Shown piece after piece: positions 9,437 to 17,732 of a stretch of DNA of 64,000 nt (position 1 is the stretch's first letter; every line of letters starts with the position of its first letter). The notes below the pieces were generated by a model. That model had not been told where the DNA came from. It worked only from the letters and a program-made list of their open reading frames with translations, and ran no database searches. This DNA is from an uncultured Acetobacteraceae bacterium (GTDB lineage: Bacteria > Pseudomonadota > Alphaproteobacteria > Acetobacterales > Acetobacteraceae): contig CALTUD010000022.1 in NCBI GenBank assembly GCA_943912335.1, forward strand, positions 7,187 through 71,186, written 5' to 3'. Position numbers and translations under genes: made by a program.

Positions 9437-11917
9437 ATGCCCGAACCGATCGCGAAACGGTCCCTTCGTACTGCCGTGACGCTGCGCGCGCTCTTGGTTG
9501 CCACCACGCCGCTTGCTCTGGGCGGCACTCTGATCATGACGGCCGCGAACGGTGCGTTGGCGGCCGTTCCGGCACAGGCCGCCCCGAAGAAGCCGGCACG
9601 CGCCGCCGCCGCCAAGCCGCCTGCATCCAGCGAGGAACAGGTGATCGTCACCGGCACGCGCTCGCTCGGCACCAAGGCCCGCAACAGCACCAGCCCGATC
9701 GACGTGATCACCGCCGGCACGTTGCGCCGCACCGGGCAGGCCAACCTTGCCGACGCATTGGTGCGCTCGAACCCGTCGGTGAATCAGAAGGCCTACGGCA
9801 ACGACACCGCGGCGCTGGTGAGCGCGATCCGTTTGCGCGGCCTGAACCCGAACGACGTTCTGGTGCTGGTGGACGGCAAGCGTCGCCACCAGACCTCCAA
9901 CATCACCGCCGATTCCGGCCCGGAGCAGGGTGCCACCCCAGTCGATCTGAATGCGATCCCGACCGGTGCCATCGACCATATCGAGATTCTGCGCGACGGC
10001 GCTGCCGCGCAGTACGGTTCGGACGCCATCGCCGGCGTGGTCAACATCATCCTCAAGAAGACCGATCACGGCGACAACGCGACTGCCTATACCGGTGCCA
10101 ACGCCTATAACGGCGATGGCTGGCAGTATCAGCTCGACAACGATGGCGGAATCTCCTTCGGCCAGGATGGCTATCTGCATCTGAGCGGCCAGATCTACCA
10201 CGCCGACCATTCGGTGCAGCCGGAGATCGACACGCGCACCGGCAAGGACGACAACCATGTCCTCAGCACGCCGGAAGAAACCCGCGAGAGCCTGGCGCTG
10301 ACCTTCGGCAGCACGCTGCTGCCCAACCTGTTCGGCGGCGTCGAAGGCTACGGCAACGTCACCTACATGCACCGTCACACCGAGGCGTACGAGAACTATC
10401 GCCTGCCGACCAGCCTGCCGGCTCTGTATCCGTGGGGCTATTCGCCGCTGGAAACCAACGAGGAAAACGATTTCGCATCCACCATCGGCGTTCGCGCGCC
10501 CGATCTGGCTGGGTTCCGCGTCGATCTGAGCACCACCTACGGTCAGGACGAGACCGCGATCGGCACCAAGAACAGCGCCAATACCGGGCTCTACAAGAAG
10601 AACGGCTGGTCGCAGACCACGTTCGACGCGCAGACGCAGACCACGGCGCAGTGGACCAACGACCTCGACTTCTCCCGTGCCTACAGCCTGGGCGGCGCGC
10701 GCATGAATACCGCCTTCGGCGCGGCGGAGCGCGTCGACGTCTACGAGCTGGGCGCCGGGGATTACGGCTCCTACGCGCTCGGTGGCGCGCAGGGGTTTGC
10801 CGGCCTGTTGCCGGCCAATGCCGGCCGCTGGACCCGCGACGTGTGGTCGGCCTATCTCGATCAGGACATCCACCCGGTCAAGCAATGGGATATCGACGTC
10901 GCCGGCCGCTTCGAGCACTACACCGATTTCGGCAACACCTATAACGGCAAGATCTCGAGCCGCTACGACTTCACGCCGCATTTCGCGGTGCGCGGCACCA
11001 TCAGCACCGGTACGCGCGCGCCGACCTTGGCGGAAGAGCACTACAGCTCGCTCAACGTTTCAGCGAACGGCGCCAGCGGCATTCTGGCGTCGAACTCCGC
11101 GGCCGCGCGCGGGATCGGCGCGCAGTCGCTCAATCCGGAATATTCCACCAATGCCAGCGGCGGTCTGGTCTGGACGCCGGTCAAGAACCTGACGCTGACC
11201 ACCGACGTCTATCAGATCAACATCCGCGACCGTATCGCCGCAGCGGGCTCGGTGCGCGGATCCGCCGCGCTGGCCGCGATCGCCGCCACCGGCGCCACGC
11301 TTCCGGGCGGCCTGGTGCCGGCCAACGTGTCGGCCGACTTCCTGGCCAACGCCGCCAGCACCCGCACGCAGGGCCTGGACTTCAACGCGAACTACTTCAG
11401 CGATTTCCGTAATCGCGGCTGGGGCACCGTCACCTGGACCGCCGGGCTCGATCTGAACCGCACCCGCATCACCCACATCAACACCAACCAGCAAGGCGGT
11501 CTCTTCATCAATCCGCAGGAGGTGGCCTATCTCACCACCGCCACGCCGCGCTCCAAGCTGATCCTGAACGCGTTCTGGAAGATCGGCACGTTCGACGTGA
11601 ACCTGCGCCAGACACGCTACGGCCAGACCACGTCGCTGCTGACCTACGAGGATCAGGCTCCGAAGGCGCTGCAATATTCCAATACGCAGTGGAACGAGTT
11701 CAAGAACACGCCGCGTTGGCTGACCGATCTCGAAGTGGGCGACCAGCTCAACGCGCGTTGGCACGTGGCCGTGGGCGCCAACAACATCTTCAATATCCGC
11801 CCGCGTCGCGAGCCGCTCGAGAACGCCTATCTCGGCGCGCAGTATTACGCCGCCAGCTCGGCGCAGGTGCCAATCACCGGCGGATTCTACTACGGTCGGG
11901 TCAATCTGACCTTCTGA
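9437..11917 (+). CDS. TonB-dependent outer-membrane receptor
   Basis: Outer-membrane beta-barrel (826 aa from ATG 9437) for energy-dependent uptake of a ligand such as an iron chelate or other nutrient. A long signal region with an Ala-rich segment is followed by the TonB box-like EEQVIVTGTR. The plug domain (about residues 70-200) ends with the conserved IEILRDGAAAQYGSDAIAGV. The barrel runs to the C terminus, which ends in Phe (GRVNLTF) as the assembly machinery expects. A GTG at 9431 is two codons upstream; the ATG has the better GAGAG spacing. The gene stands alone with its own terminator. The substrate cannot be told from sequence. Confidence 0.92.
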   Translation: MPEPIAKRSLRTAVTLRALLVATTPLALGGTLIMTAANGALAAVPAQAAPKKPARAAAAKPPASSEEQVIVTGTRSLGTKARNSTSPIDVITAGTLRRTGQANLADALVRSNPSVNQKAYGNDTAALVSAIRLRGLNPNDVLVLVDGKRRHQTSNITADSGPEQGATPVDLNAIPTGAIDHIEILRDGAAAQYGSDAIAGVVNIILKKTDHGDNATAYTGANAYNGDGWQYQLDNDGGISFGQDGYLHLSGQIYHADHSVQPEIDTRTGKDDNHVLSTPEETRESLALTFGSTLLPNLFGGVEGYGNVTYMHRHTEAYENYRLPTSLPALYPWGYSPLETNEENDFASTIGVRAPDLAGFRVDLSTTYGQDETAIGTKNSANTGLYKKNGWSQTTFDAQTQTTAQWTNDLDFSRAYSLGGARMNTAFGAAERVDVYELGAGDYGSYALGGAQGFAGLLPANAGRWTRDVWSAYLDQDIHPVKQWDIDVAGRFEHYTDFGNTYNGKISSRYDFTPHFAVRGTISTGTRAPTLAEEHYSSLNVSANGASGILASNSAAARGIGAQSLNPEYSTNASGGLVWTPVKNLTLTTDVYQINIRDRIAAAGSVRGSAALAAIAATGATLPGGLVPANVSADFLANAASTRTQGLDFNANYFSDFRNRGWGTVTWTAGLDLNRTRITHINTNQQGGLFINPQEVAYLTTATPRSKLILNAFWKIGTFDVNLRQTRYGQTTSLLTYEDQAPKALQYSNTQWNEFKNTPRWLTDLEVGDQLNARWHVAVGANNIFNIRPRREPLENAYLGAQYYAASSAQVPITGGFYYGRVNLTF

Positions 11918-11924
11918 CGGAGGC

Positions 11925-11958
11925 GGGGGTGCGGAGCGATCCGCACCCCCTCTTTTTT
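11925..11958. terminator. Strong rho-independent terminator, shared by convergent genes
   Basis: GGGGGTGCGGA (11925-11935), a GCGA loop and TCCGCACCCCC (11940-11950) form a perfect 11-bp stem followed by TCTTTTTT. It ends the TonB receptor transcript. The T-tract overlaps the stop codon of the convergent membrane-protein gene. Confidence 0.95.
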
Positions 11959-12793
11959 ATGGGGCCGTCGCGATCTCGTTGGGCGGCGGCGTGAACCGAT
12001 CGACGAAGACCAGGGCTCCGATCGATGCGCCCAGAGAAAAATGAACGAACAGCATCGCCTGGCGGAAGGCGGATTCGCCCAGCGCCACGGGTGCGGCATG
12101 TCTGTTCGCATCGACGAGCTTCAGGATCTCGTCGAGTGCCGCATTGGCGAGGATCACCGGCAGCATCGCCAGGATGAAGATGGCGAGATAACGCAGCACC
12201 TGTCCGCGCATCGCCGTCACGCTGTCGCGCCAGGCCGGATGCGGCGGATCGAGGCAGAGCGCGGTGAAGAACGGAACCTGTCGCGCGATGCCCCACAGGA
12301 TCACACAGCCTGCCAGCAGCATCGACATGCCGAACCAGATTGCCATCCCGGTCTTCGAGCCGTGTGTCATTGCCGGTCCGATCAGAGCGCTGATGAAAAC
12401 GGCCATTGAAGACAGGGCGAGAACCCACGCATAGGTCAGCAGCAACAGGCCGAGATATTTCCAGAACGGCGCCTTGAAGAAGAACGGGTCGAAACGCTCG
12501 CGCAGCAGCAGATGGCGCCGCCAGGAGATCGAGAACGACAGCAGGAACTTAAGTCCGGCGAGCCAGCAGATCGCCGCCAGAGCCGGCATCCACCAGGGAT
12601 GCGCCAGTAAGGCCTGCCAGCGTGCATCGACGCTGTCGGCATTGCCGAAGATCCGATGATACAGAAATTCCGCTGCGACCAGGAACACGACCGGCGGCCA
12701 GATCGCCTTGGCGTGCAACAGACGATGCCGCCAGAGAAGGCGCCAGGACTGGAATACCGTCGGCAGGACGGGCAGCGGGTTCGATTGCGTCAT
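11957..12793 (-). CDS. Polytopic membrane protein of unknown function
   Basis: An inner-membrane protein of 278 aa that I do not recognise. About five or six hydrophobic segments are visible, at roughly residues 28-48, 70-92, 112-140, 150-170, 200-222 and 243-265. Between the second and third is a basic, aromatic loop (RRHLLLRERFDPFFFKAPFW). It starts 51 nt after crcB on the same strand, so it may be read from the fluoride-riboswitch transcript and could take part in fluoride tolerance. That is inference from position only. The stop codon lies in the bidirectional terminator. Confidence 0.7.
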   Translation of the reverse strand: MTQSNPLPVLPTVFQSWRLLWRHRLLHAKAIWPPVVFLVAAEFLYHRIFGNADSVDARWQALLAHPWWMPALAAICWLAGLKFLLSFSISWRRHLLLRERFDPFFFKAPFWKYLGLLLLTYAWVLALSSMAVFISALIGPAMTHGSKTGMAIWFGMSMLLAGCVILWGIARQVPFFTALCLDPPHPAWRDSVTAMRGQVLRYLAIFILAMLPVILANAALDEILKLVDANRHAAPVALGESAFRQAMLFVHFSLGASIGALVFVDRFTPPPNEIATAP

Positions 12794-12844
12794 CGAACCG
12801 AAACCGGCGAGGCGAGAGCGGGTTCCGCTCTTTCCGCCTGTGGC

Positions 12845-13276
12845 TCAGCCGCGCTCTTCGATGGAGGCCTGGGCGATGCGCACCGCATGTCCGTTGAGCT
12901 GCGCCGCAATCAGATGCCCGACACTGACGGCGAGAACGCACAGGATCACCGATCCGATCACGTTCACCGAGGCGCGTAGCATCGCCCCGTTGCGCAGAAG
13001 ATCGAGCGTCTGCAGGCTGAAAGACGAGAACGTGGTATAGCCGCCGCAGAGCCCGATCATCACGAACAGGCGGGTATTCTCGCTGACCGGAAAGCGGCCA
13101 TTGGCCAAGGTGAGCGTGCCGAACAGACCGATCACGAAGGAGCCCGATACGTTGATGCCGATCGTGCCCCAGGGGATTCCCTGGCTGATCGGCTTGGTGG
13201 CGACGGACACCAGATAGCGGGCGATCGTGCCGAGAGCGCCGCCGAGCGCGATCAGCAGGCAGGTGAAGAAGGACAT
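12845..13276 (-). CDS. crcB: Fluoride ion channel CrcB/Fluc
   Basis: Dual-topology membrane channel (143 aa) that exports fluoride from the cytoplasm. Four hydrophobic segments are present. The family motifs GGALGTIARY (residues about 12-21), the Asn-containing IGINVSGSFVIG in the second helix and CGGYTTFSSFSLQ in the third (the TTFSSF phenylalanine-box region) are intact. The ATG at 13276 follows AGGAAA. Upstream lies a well-conserved fluoride riboswitch, which fixes the function. The family usually works as an antiparallel homodimer. Confidence 0.96.
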   Translation of the reverse strand: MSFFTCLLIALGGALGTIARYLVSVATKPISQGIPWGTIGINVSGSFVIGLFGTLTLANGRFPVSENTRLFVMIGLCGGYTTFSSFSLQTLDLLRNGAMLRASVNVIGSVILCVLAVSVGHLIAAQLNGHAVRIAQASIEERG

Positions 13277-13304
13277 GCGGGTTTCCTGTGCTCCGGCGAA
13301 CGGG

Positions 13305-13361
13305 ACCGAACAGGAGTCATCAGCCCGGGCCGGGCGGTTGTCGGGGAACCCCATCCCCATC
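13305..13361 (-). ncRNA. Fluoride riboswitch (crcB motif)
   Basis: Read on the minus strand, the segment contains GATGGGGATGGGGTTCCCC, then ACAACCGCCC, a short GC-rich pairing region and CTGATGACTCCTGT. These are the hallmark blocks of the crcB RNA: GGNGATGG..TTC, AACCGCC and CTGATGACTCCT in this order. It ends about 28 nt before the crcB start, so fluoride binding would expose or free the ribosome site. The last part of the consensus (TCCTAC) reads TCCTGT here. Confidence 0.93.
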
Positions 13362-13397
13362 GACGTGAACATGGAACATCGCCGGCCTGGCAACAAG

Positions 13398-13433
13398 CGA
13401 GGGCCGATCCGCCGGAAGACGGATCGGCCCTCG
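13398..13433 (-). terminator. Terminator hairpin after the CocE-type hydrolase
   Basis: CGAGGGCCGATCCG (13398-13411) and CGGATCGGCCCTCG (13420-13433) form a perfect 14-bp stem with an 8-nt loop. It begins 4 nt past the TGA of the hydrolase on the minus strand. The following bases (CTTGTTG) are only weakly T-rich. It separates this operon from the crcB riboswitch. Confidence 0.8.
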
Positions 13434-13437
13434 CGGT

Positions 13438-15423
13438 TCAGTGGGCGGTGTCGGCCGTCTTCACCAGCGGCAGCCAGACGGCGCTGGCTTCCGTGCCCTG
13501 GTGAGAGATGCGCATGGTCGCGATCTGATAGTCCGACGGCTTGGCATCGAAGATGTTCGGCACGAAGCGCTGCGGATTGCGATCGTAGAGTGGGAACCAG
13601 CTCGACTGGATCTGCACCATGATCCGGTGCCCGGGCTGGAACACATGGTTGGTGGGCGGCAGGGTGAAGCGGTAGCGCTCCACCTGGTTGGCCGGGATCG
13701 CCGAGGGATGGGCGAAATCGGTGCGATAGCGGCCGCGGAAGATGTCCATGGAGATCGGCAGTTCGTAGCCGCCCATGGACGGATCGTCCGCCACCGTATC
13801 CGGCTGCACGTCGATCAGCTTTACCACCCAATCCGCATCCGTCCCTGTCGTGGCCGCGAACAGATCGGCCTGCGGCTGGCCGGAAATGCGAACCGGGGTC
13901 GTGAGAACCGGTGTCTCATACACCAGCACGTCGGGACGGGTGGCGAATTCGCGTTGATCTGTGGTGAGCCACGGTTTCCAGCGCGCGCTGTCGGCGAACG
14001 AGACCGGACGCGTCAGATACGGGACCGGCTTGGCAGGATCGGACACGTAGCTGTCCACGCCGGCATCGGCAGCAGGCTTGTTGAACGACAGGCCATGATC
14101 GGCCGCGAAATAGAGCGGCGTCATCGGCGCCGCGCAGCCCTTGTCGCAGGCGAGCGGCCATGCCGCGAACCGGTCCCAGTGATTCTCGCCGGTATTGTAG
14201 ATGAAGGCGGCGGCCGGAACGTCCGCCTTGGGAGAACCGGGCTTCAGATACTGGTTGAAGAACGGCACCAGGATCTGCTGGCGGTATTGGAGCGCCGTGT
14301 CGCCGTTCCAGTTCAGGCGGCCCAGGCTGGAGCCGTCGTAGTTCACCTGGCTGTGCCGCCACGGGCCCATCACCAGAATGTTGTTTCCGCCCTTGCCGCC
14401 GGCACGCAGAGCCTCCCAGGAATGGATCGCCCCCCACATATCCTCCTGGTCCCACAAGCCTTGTTCCCAAAGCGTCGGCACGTCGGACGGGTGTTCGGCG
14501 ACCAGATGGTCGAGCGCCTGGCCCTGCCAGAACGCGTCCCAGGCGGGATGCGCCTTCATGCGCTGCCAGAACGGCAACTGGTCGAGACCATGCGCCGTGG
14601 CGAAGGCGCCGGTCGAGCCCGCGCGCAGGAAATTGTCGTAGTCGTCGTAGCCTGCGCGCGGGATCGACTCGCCTTCGCCGCGCACGGTCATCTGGTCGGT
14701 GAAGTAGTCGAGGCCCGGCTGGCGGAAGGCGCCGTAATGGAACCAGTCGTCGCCCATCCAGCCATCCACCATCGGGCTTTCCGGCGATGCCGCCTTCAGC
14801 GCCGGGTGCGGGTGCAGCAGCGCCATCACCACGGTCCAGCCTTCGTAGGAAGAGCCGAGCATGCCGACGCGGCCGTTGCTTTCCGGCGTGTTCTTCACCA
14901 GCCAGTCGATCGTATCCCAGGCATCGGTGGTGTCGTCGGTCTTGCTCGGATTGAGCGGCCCGATCGGCGGACGGGTCATGACGTAATCGCCTTGCGAGCC
15001 GTACTTGCCGCGCACGTCCTGGAACACGCGGATATAGCCGGCCTTCACGAAGCCGGAATCGCCTTGCGGCAGCAGCGCCAGCATGGAGGGGCTGTTGTTG
15101 CGGGTCGCGCGCTTGGCGGCGTTGTAGGGCGTGCGCGTCAGCAGGATCGGCGCGTCATGTGCGTTCTTCGGGATGACGATCACGGTGAACAGCTTCACCC
15201 CGTCGCGCATCGGGATCATCGCCTCGCGCTTGATGTAGTCGGCGCCCGGATCGGGAATCGACACATGCGCGGGAATGTCGCTGCCGGTCTGGACGGTCAG
15301 CGGATCGGCGACGGTCGGCGTGGCGTCGCAGGCTTGCGCGCCGAGCGTGCCGCCCGCCAGCAGCCCGGTGGCGAGCAGGAGCGTGCGACGCAACGGCGTC
15401 GCAGGGCGGGCGGCACGCGCCAT
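13438..15423 (-). CDS. CocE/NonD-family (X-Pro dipeptidyl-peptidase-like) hydrolase, exported
   Basis: An alpha/beta hydrolase of 661 aa with a signal peptide (about residues 1-32), likely periplasmic. It belongs to the peptidase S15/CocE group, whose members cleave esters, amides or N-terminal acyl groups. The nucleophile serine is in GMLGSSYEGW, followed by helical cap segments and a C-terminal jelly-roll domain (about 440-655) containing the HRIMVQIQSSWFPLYDRNPQ block typical of the family. The YNAAKR and FQDVRGKYGSQG segments before the serine also match. The start overlaps the upstream ABM gene by one base (TGATG). The substrate is unknown. Confidence 0.9.
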   Translation of the reverse strand: MARAARPATPLRRTLLLATGLLAGGTLGAQACDATPTVADPLTVQTGSDIPAHVSIPDPGADYIKREAMIPMRDGVKLFTVIVIPKNAHDAPILLTRTPYNAAKRATRNNSPSMLALLPQGDSGFVKAGYIRVFQDVRGKYGSQGDYVMTRPPIGPLNPSKTDDTTDAWDTIDWLVKNTPESNGRVGMLGSSYEGWTVVMALLHPHPALKAASPESPMVDGWMGDDWFHYGAFRQPGLDYFTDQMTVRGEGESIPRAGYDDYDNFLRAGSTGAFATAHGLDQLPFWQRMKAHPAWDAFWQGQALDHLVAEHPSDVPTLWEQGLWDQEDMWGAIHSWEALRAGGKGGNNILVMGPWRHSQVNYDGSSLGRLNWNGDTALQYRQQILVPFFNQYLKPGSPKADVPAAAFIYNTGENHWDRFAAWPLACDKGCAAPMTPLYFAADHGLSFNKPAADAGVDSYVSDPAKPVPYLTRPVSFADSARWKPWLTTDQREFATRPDVLVYETPVLTTPVRISGQPQADLFAATTGTDADWVVKLIDVQPDTVADDPSMGGYELPISMDIFRGRYRTDFAHPSAIPANQVERYRFTLPPTNHVFQPGHRIMVQIQSSWFPLYDRNPQRFVPNIFDAKPSDYQIATMRISHQGTEASAVWLPLVKTADTAH

Positions 15424-15752
15424 CAGTTGCCGCCCTTGTGTGCGCGCAGCAGGCGGCGGACGTTCGGCGGGGCGAGCTGGAGACGCTCGACCGCGGCGGC
15501 GAAGGTCGCGTAATGCGGCATGGTGAGATGCGTCTCGAACGCCGCGGCGTCCTGGTAGACCTCGAACAAGGTGACCGTGTCGGCGCCGTTCTCGTCCACG
15601 AGAACGTCGAACTGGCTGCAGCCGGGCTCGTTGGCGACCGAATCGCGCGCGTCGGCCGCGCATTCACGCAGGAACTCGGCCTTCTTGTCCGCCGGCACGG
15701 CGAACTCGGCCCAGATAACGAGGGTTTTGGCGGTCGTTCCGGTCGCAGGCAT
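15423..15752 (-). CDS. ABM-domain putative quinol monooxygenase
   Basis: A 109-residue protein with one antibiotic-biosynthesis-monooxygenase (dimeric alpha/beta barrel) domain, like YgiN. VIWAEFAVPADKKAEFL, NEPGCSQFDVLVDENG, FEVYQDAAAFETHLT and the terminal helix give the expected strand-helix order. Such proteins act on quinols or small aromatic compounds without a metal or flavin. The ATG at 15752 follows GGGG; an in-frame TTG five codons upstream is less likely. It is translated just ahead of the CocE-type hydrolase, suggesting a shared small-molecule or detoxification function. Confidence 0.85.
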   Translation of the reverse strand: MPATGTTAKTLVIWAEFAVPADKKAEFLRECAADARDSVANEPGCSQFDVLVDENGADTVTLFEVYQDAAAFETHLTMPHYATFAAAVERLQLAPPNVRRLLRAHKGGN

Positions 15753-15859
15753 GGGGTTCCCCTTCAAGATTTCGGCGCGGCGACCCTAGGGCGGCAGGGC
15801 GGGCGAGGCGAGGGGGCCGGTTTTACTTTTCATTCAGTTTCGCGTGCGATCCTGCGCTC

Positions 15860-17014
15860 ATGTCGAACGATGCTGTCGCTCCCGCCGAGACCAGACGCCG
15901 GATCGAGCGCTTGCTGGCCGACCCGTCCCTGGCGGATCGCGGCGTGCGCGCTCAGGCGCATTATCTGCTTTGGGAGGTCTGCCAGATCTGCGGAGACCCG
16001 GCGGCGGCGCTGAGCCATCTGGCAGAGGCGGTCGCGCTCGATCCGGTACAGACACGGCCGAGACGGCCAGACGCGCCCCCGCCGGAACGCACCGTCCTGG
16101 CTCTGGCGGCGACGGGCGATTTCCAGGCTAACCTGCCTCTATCCATGTTGCTGGACGAGAGCACGCTGCTCCATACGCTATGGATCGACCGGCCCGGTCT
16201 GCTTCTGCCGCCCTTGCCGCCGGCGGATTGCGTGTTCGTGGCGATGGGCGAGGAGTCCGGCCGGCATGCCCTGCTGCTGGATGCAGACCGGATCGCCCGC
16301 GAGACCGGCCTGCCCATCCTCAACAGCGGCGTGGCCATCGCCGGCCTGTCGCGGGACGGGGTGTGCGCGCTTCTGACCGGTCTCGAAGACTGCGTGGTGC
16401 CGCGCCAGGTGCGAGTCAGCGCGACCGGGCTCCGGGATCGGCCCCCGGCTTTTCCGGCGATCCTGCGCCCGGCGGGTTCTCATGCCGGGATCGGACTGGC
16501 GAGGATCGATGACCGGGCGGCGCTGGCCGCATATCTGGGCGAGATGGCGCCGGATTCGGCTTTGTTCGCGGCACCGTTCGTGGATTACCGCAGCCCGGAC
16601 GGACTGTTCCGTAAGTTCAGACTGGCTTTCGTGGACCGGGAGCCGTTTCCGGTGCATCTGGCGATCCATGACGCCTGGGCAGTCTGGTACTACAATGCCC
16701 GCATGGAGCTGAGCGCCGAACGACGCGCGGAAGAGGAGCGGTTCCTGCGCGATCCGCGCGCTGTCATGGGCGCCCGTGCCTTCGCGGCGGTTCGGGCGCT
16801 GGGACGCAGGATCGACCTCGATTATGCCGGGCTGGATTGCGCGGTTCTGCAGGATGGCAGATTGCTGGTGTTCGAAGTGGAAACCGCCATGCTGGTCCAT
16901 GACCGCGACCCGCCGGATCTGTTTCCCGGCAAGGCCCCGGCCATTGCGCGGATCGTTTCCGCCGTGAATGCGATGATCGATCGCAGGAGAGGCCGGTCGA
17001 GCATCGCCGCCTGA
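15860..17014 (+). CDS. TPR/ATP-grasp domain protein
   Basis: A 384-aa cytoplasmic protein. The first about 60 residues look like one or two tetratricopeptide-type helices (AHYLLWEVCQICGDPAAALS). The remainder resembles an ATP-grasp ligase of the RimK/glutathione-synthetase type. FPAILRPAGSHAGIGLARID is the nucleotide-binding loop, followed by APFVDYRSPDGLFRKFRLAF and the acidic metal site in GRLLVFEVETAMLVHD. In the ATP-grasp pattern I expect Glu-x-Asn at that site; here it reads E-V-E, which may weaken metal binding or mark a subfamily. It stands alone between divergent and intergenic regions. Substrate and product are unknown. Confidence 0.72.
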   Translation: MSNDAVAPAETRRRIERLLADPSLADRGVRAQAHYLLWEVCQICGDPAAALSHLAEAVALDPVQTRPRRPDAPPPERTVLALAATGDFQANLPLSMLLDESTLLHTLWIDRPGLLLPPLPPADCVFVAMGEESGRHALLLDADRIARETGLPILNSGVAIAGLSRDGVCALLTGLEDCVVPRQVRVSATGLRDRPPAFPAILRPAGSHAGIGLARIDDRAALAAYLGEMAPDSALFAAPFVDYRSPDGLFRKFRLAFVDREPFPVHLAIHDAWAVWYYNARMELSAERRAEEERFLRDPRAVMGARAFAAVRALGRRIDLDYAGLDCAVLQDGRLLVFEVETAMLVHDRDPPDLFPGKAPAIARIVSAVNAMIDRRRGRSSIAA

Positions 17015-17411
17015 CCGTAGTATTTGCATGTGCAAGTAATTCGCAAGTCTTCTTTCGTCTCTAATTTGCCGCAATTTGCCGTCGGGTCGGTGTCACAACC
17101 GACCATGGGACGGTTCGCCCTGGACGAGCGGATGAGCCGGAGCCGCGGAGCTTCGGTCATTCCATTGGTTCCGGTTCTTCTGCCCGGAACGCGAGCGCCT
17201 GTGAGACGCGTTCTCAATTGCAAGCGAACTTGCAACGCATTCTCAAGACTCCAGATGCAATTCAGTCGCAATGACCAAGTATAAACAGGGAAATCGACAT
17301 TTCTTGACTTGGAACAGGGGAACGATTGCGCTTATGGTGCGCTCCATCAGCAAACGCAGCGCGGTTCGATCGGCGAAAGCACGGTCGTTCCGCCCAACCG
17401 GAGGCACTCCC
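17015..17411 (+). promoter_or_regulatory. Repeat-rich control region with TTGCAA-type sites
   Basis: No gene is supported in this 397-nt stretch, which is poorer in GC than its surroundings. It holds TTGCATGTGCAA near 17025, a tandem AATTTGCCG pair near 17064-17082, and a perfect 7-bp inverted repeat TTGCAAG-CGAA-CTTGCAA (17218-17235). The latter is flanked by near-identical direct repeats ACGCGTTCTCAA (17206-17217) and ACGCATTCTCAA (17235-17246). Further TGCAA words follow near 17254-17276. The TTGCAA...TTCTCA pairing resembles alphaproteobacterial Fur/Mur/Irr-type sites. It probably controls the four-cysteine gene. Confidence 0.5.
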
Positions 17412-17627
17412 ATGTCCGCCACCCAGAGCCACGACGTCGCCTGCACCAAGTGCAAGTTCTTCGACGATCATGTCGCCAAGCCGCAGGCCGACGAAGGTCT
17501 GTGCCGCTTCAACCCGCCGGTGTCGCAGCCGAGCGCCGACACGCACGGCCTGTGGCCGGTGGTGTCCTCCAAGGACTGGTGCGGCCATTTCAGCGTCGAT
17601 ACGCTGGCGGCCGGCTCCGCCGACTGA
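17412..17627 (+). CDS. Small four-cysteine protein, putative metal-binding
   Basis: A 71-residue cytoplasmic protein with no signal peptide. Four cysteines are arranged CTKCKFFDDHV, then LCRFNPP, then KDWCGHF, a spacing that could hold zinc or an Fe-S cluster. The conserved-looking frame (CRFNPP, WPVV, WCGHF) suggests a real family; I know similar short sequences in Rhodospirillales but no function. The ATG at 17412 has a strong GGAGG ribosome site; the open frame upstream to 17271 has none. It is monocistronic, with a strong terminator 27 nt downstream. The repeat-rich control region just upstream suggests metal or redox regulation. Confidence 0.75.
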   Translation: MSATQSHDVACTKCKFFDDHVAKPQADEGLCRFNPPVSQPSADTHGLWPVVSSKDWCGHFSVDTLAAGSAD

Positions 17628-17654
17628 GTTCAACGCGGTCGAACGAACGGAACA

Positions 17655-17684
17655 GGCGCCACCCTTCGGGGTGGCGCCTTTTTT
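17655..17684 (+). terminator. Rho-independent terminator of the four-cysteine gene
   Basis: GGCGCCACCC (17655-17664), TTCG loop and GGGTGGCGCC (17669-17678) form a perfect 10-bp stem followed by six T residues. Confidence 0.96.
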
Positions 17685-17732
17685 GTGTCCGGATGGCGGA
17701 GGCCCACGCGACGATACGCGCGGGCCCGTGTC

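Noticed and set aside
9284..11041. Long minus-strand frame antisense to the first TonB receptor
   Set aside because: Shadow caused by high GC; the receptor on the plus strand is complete.
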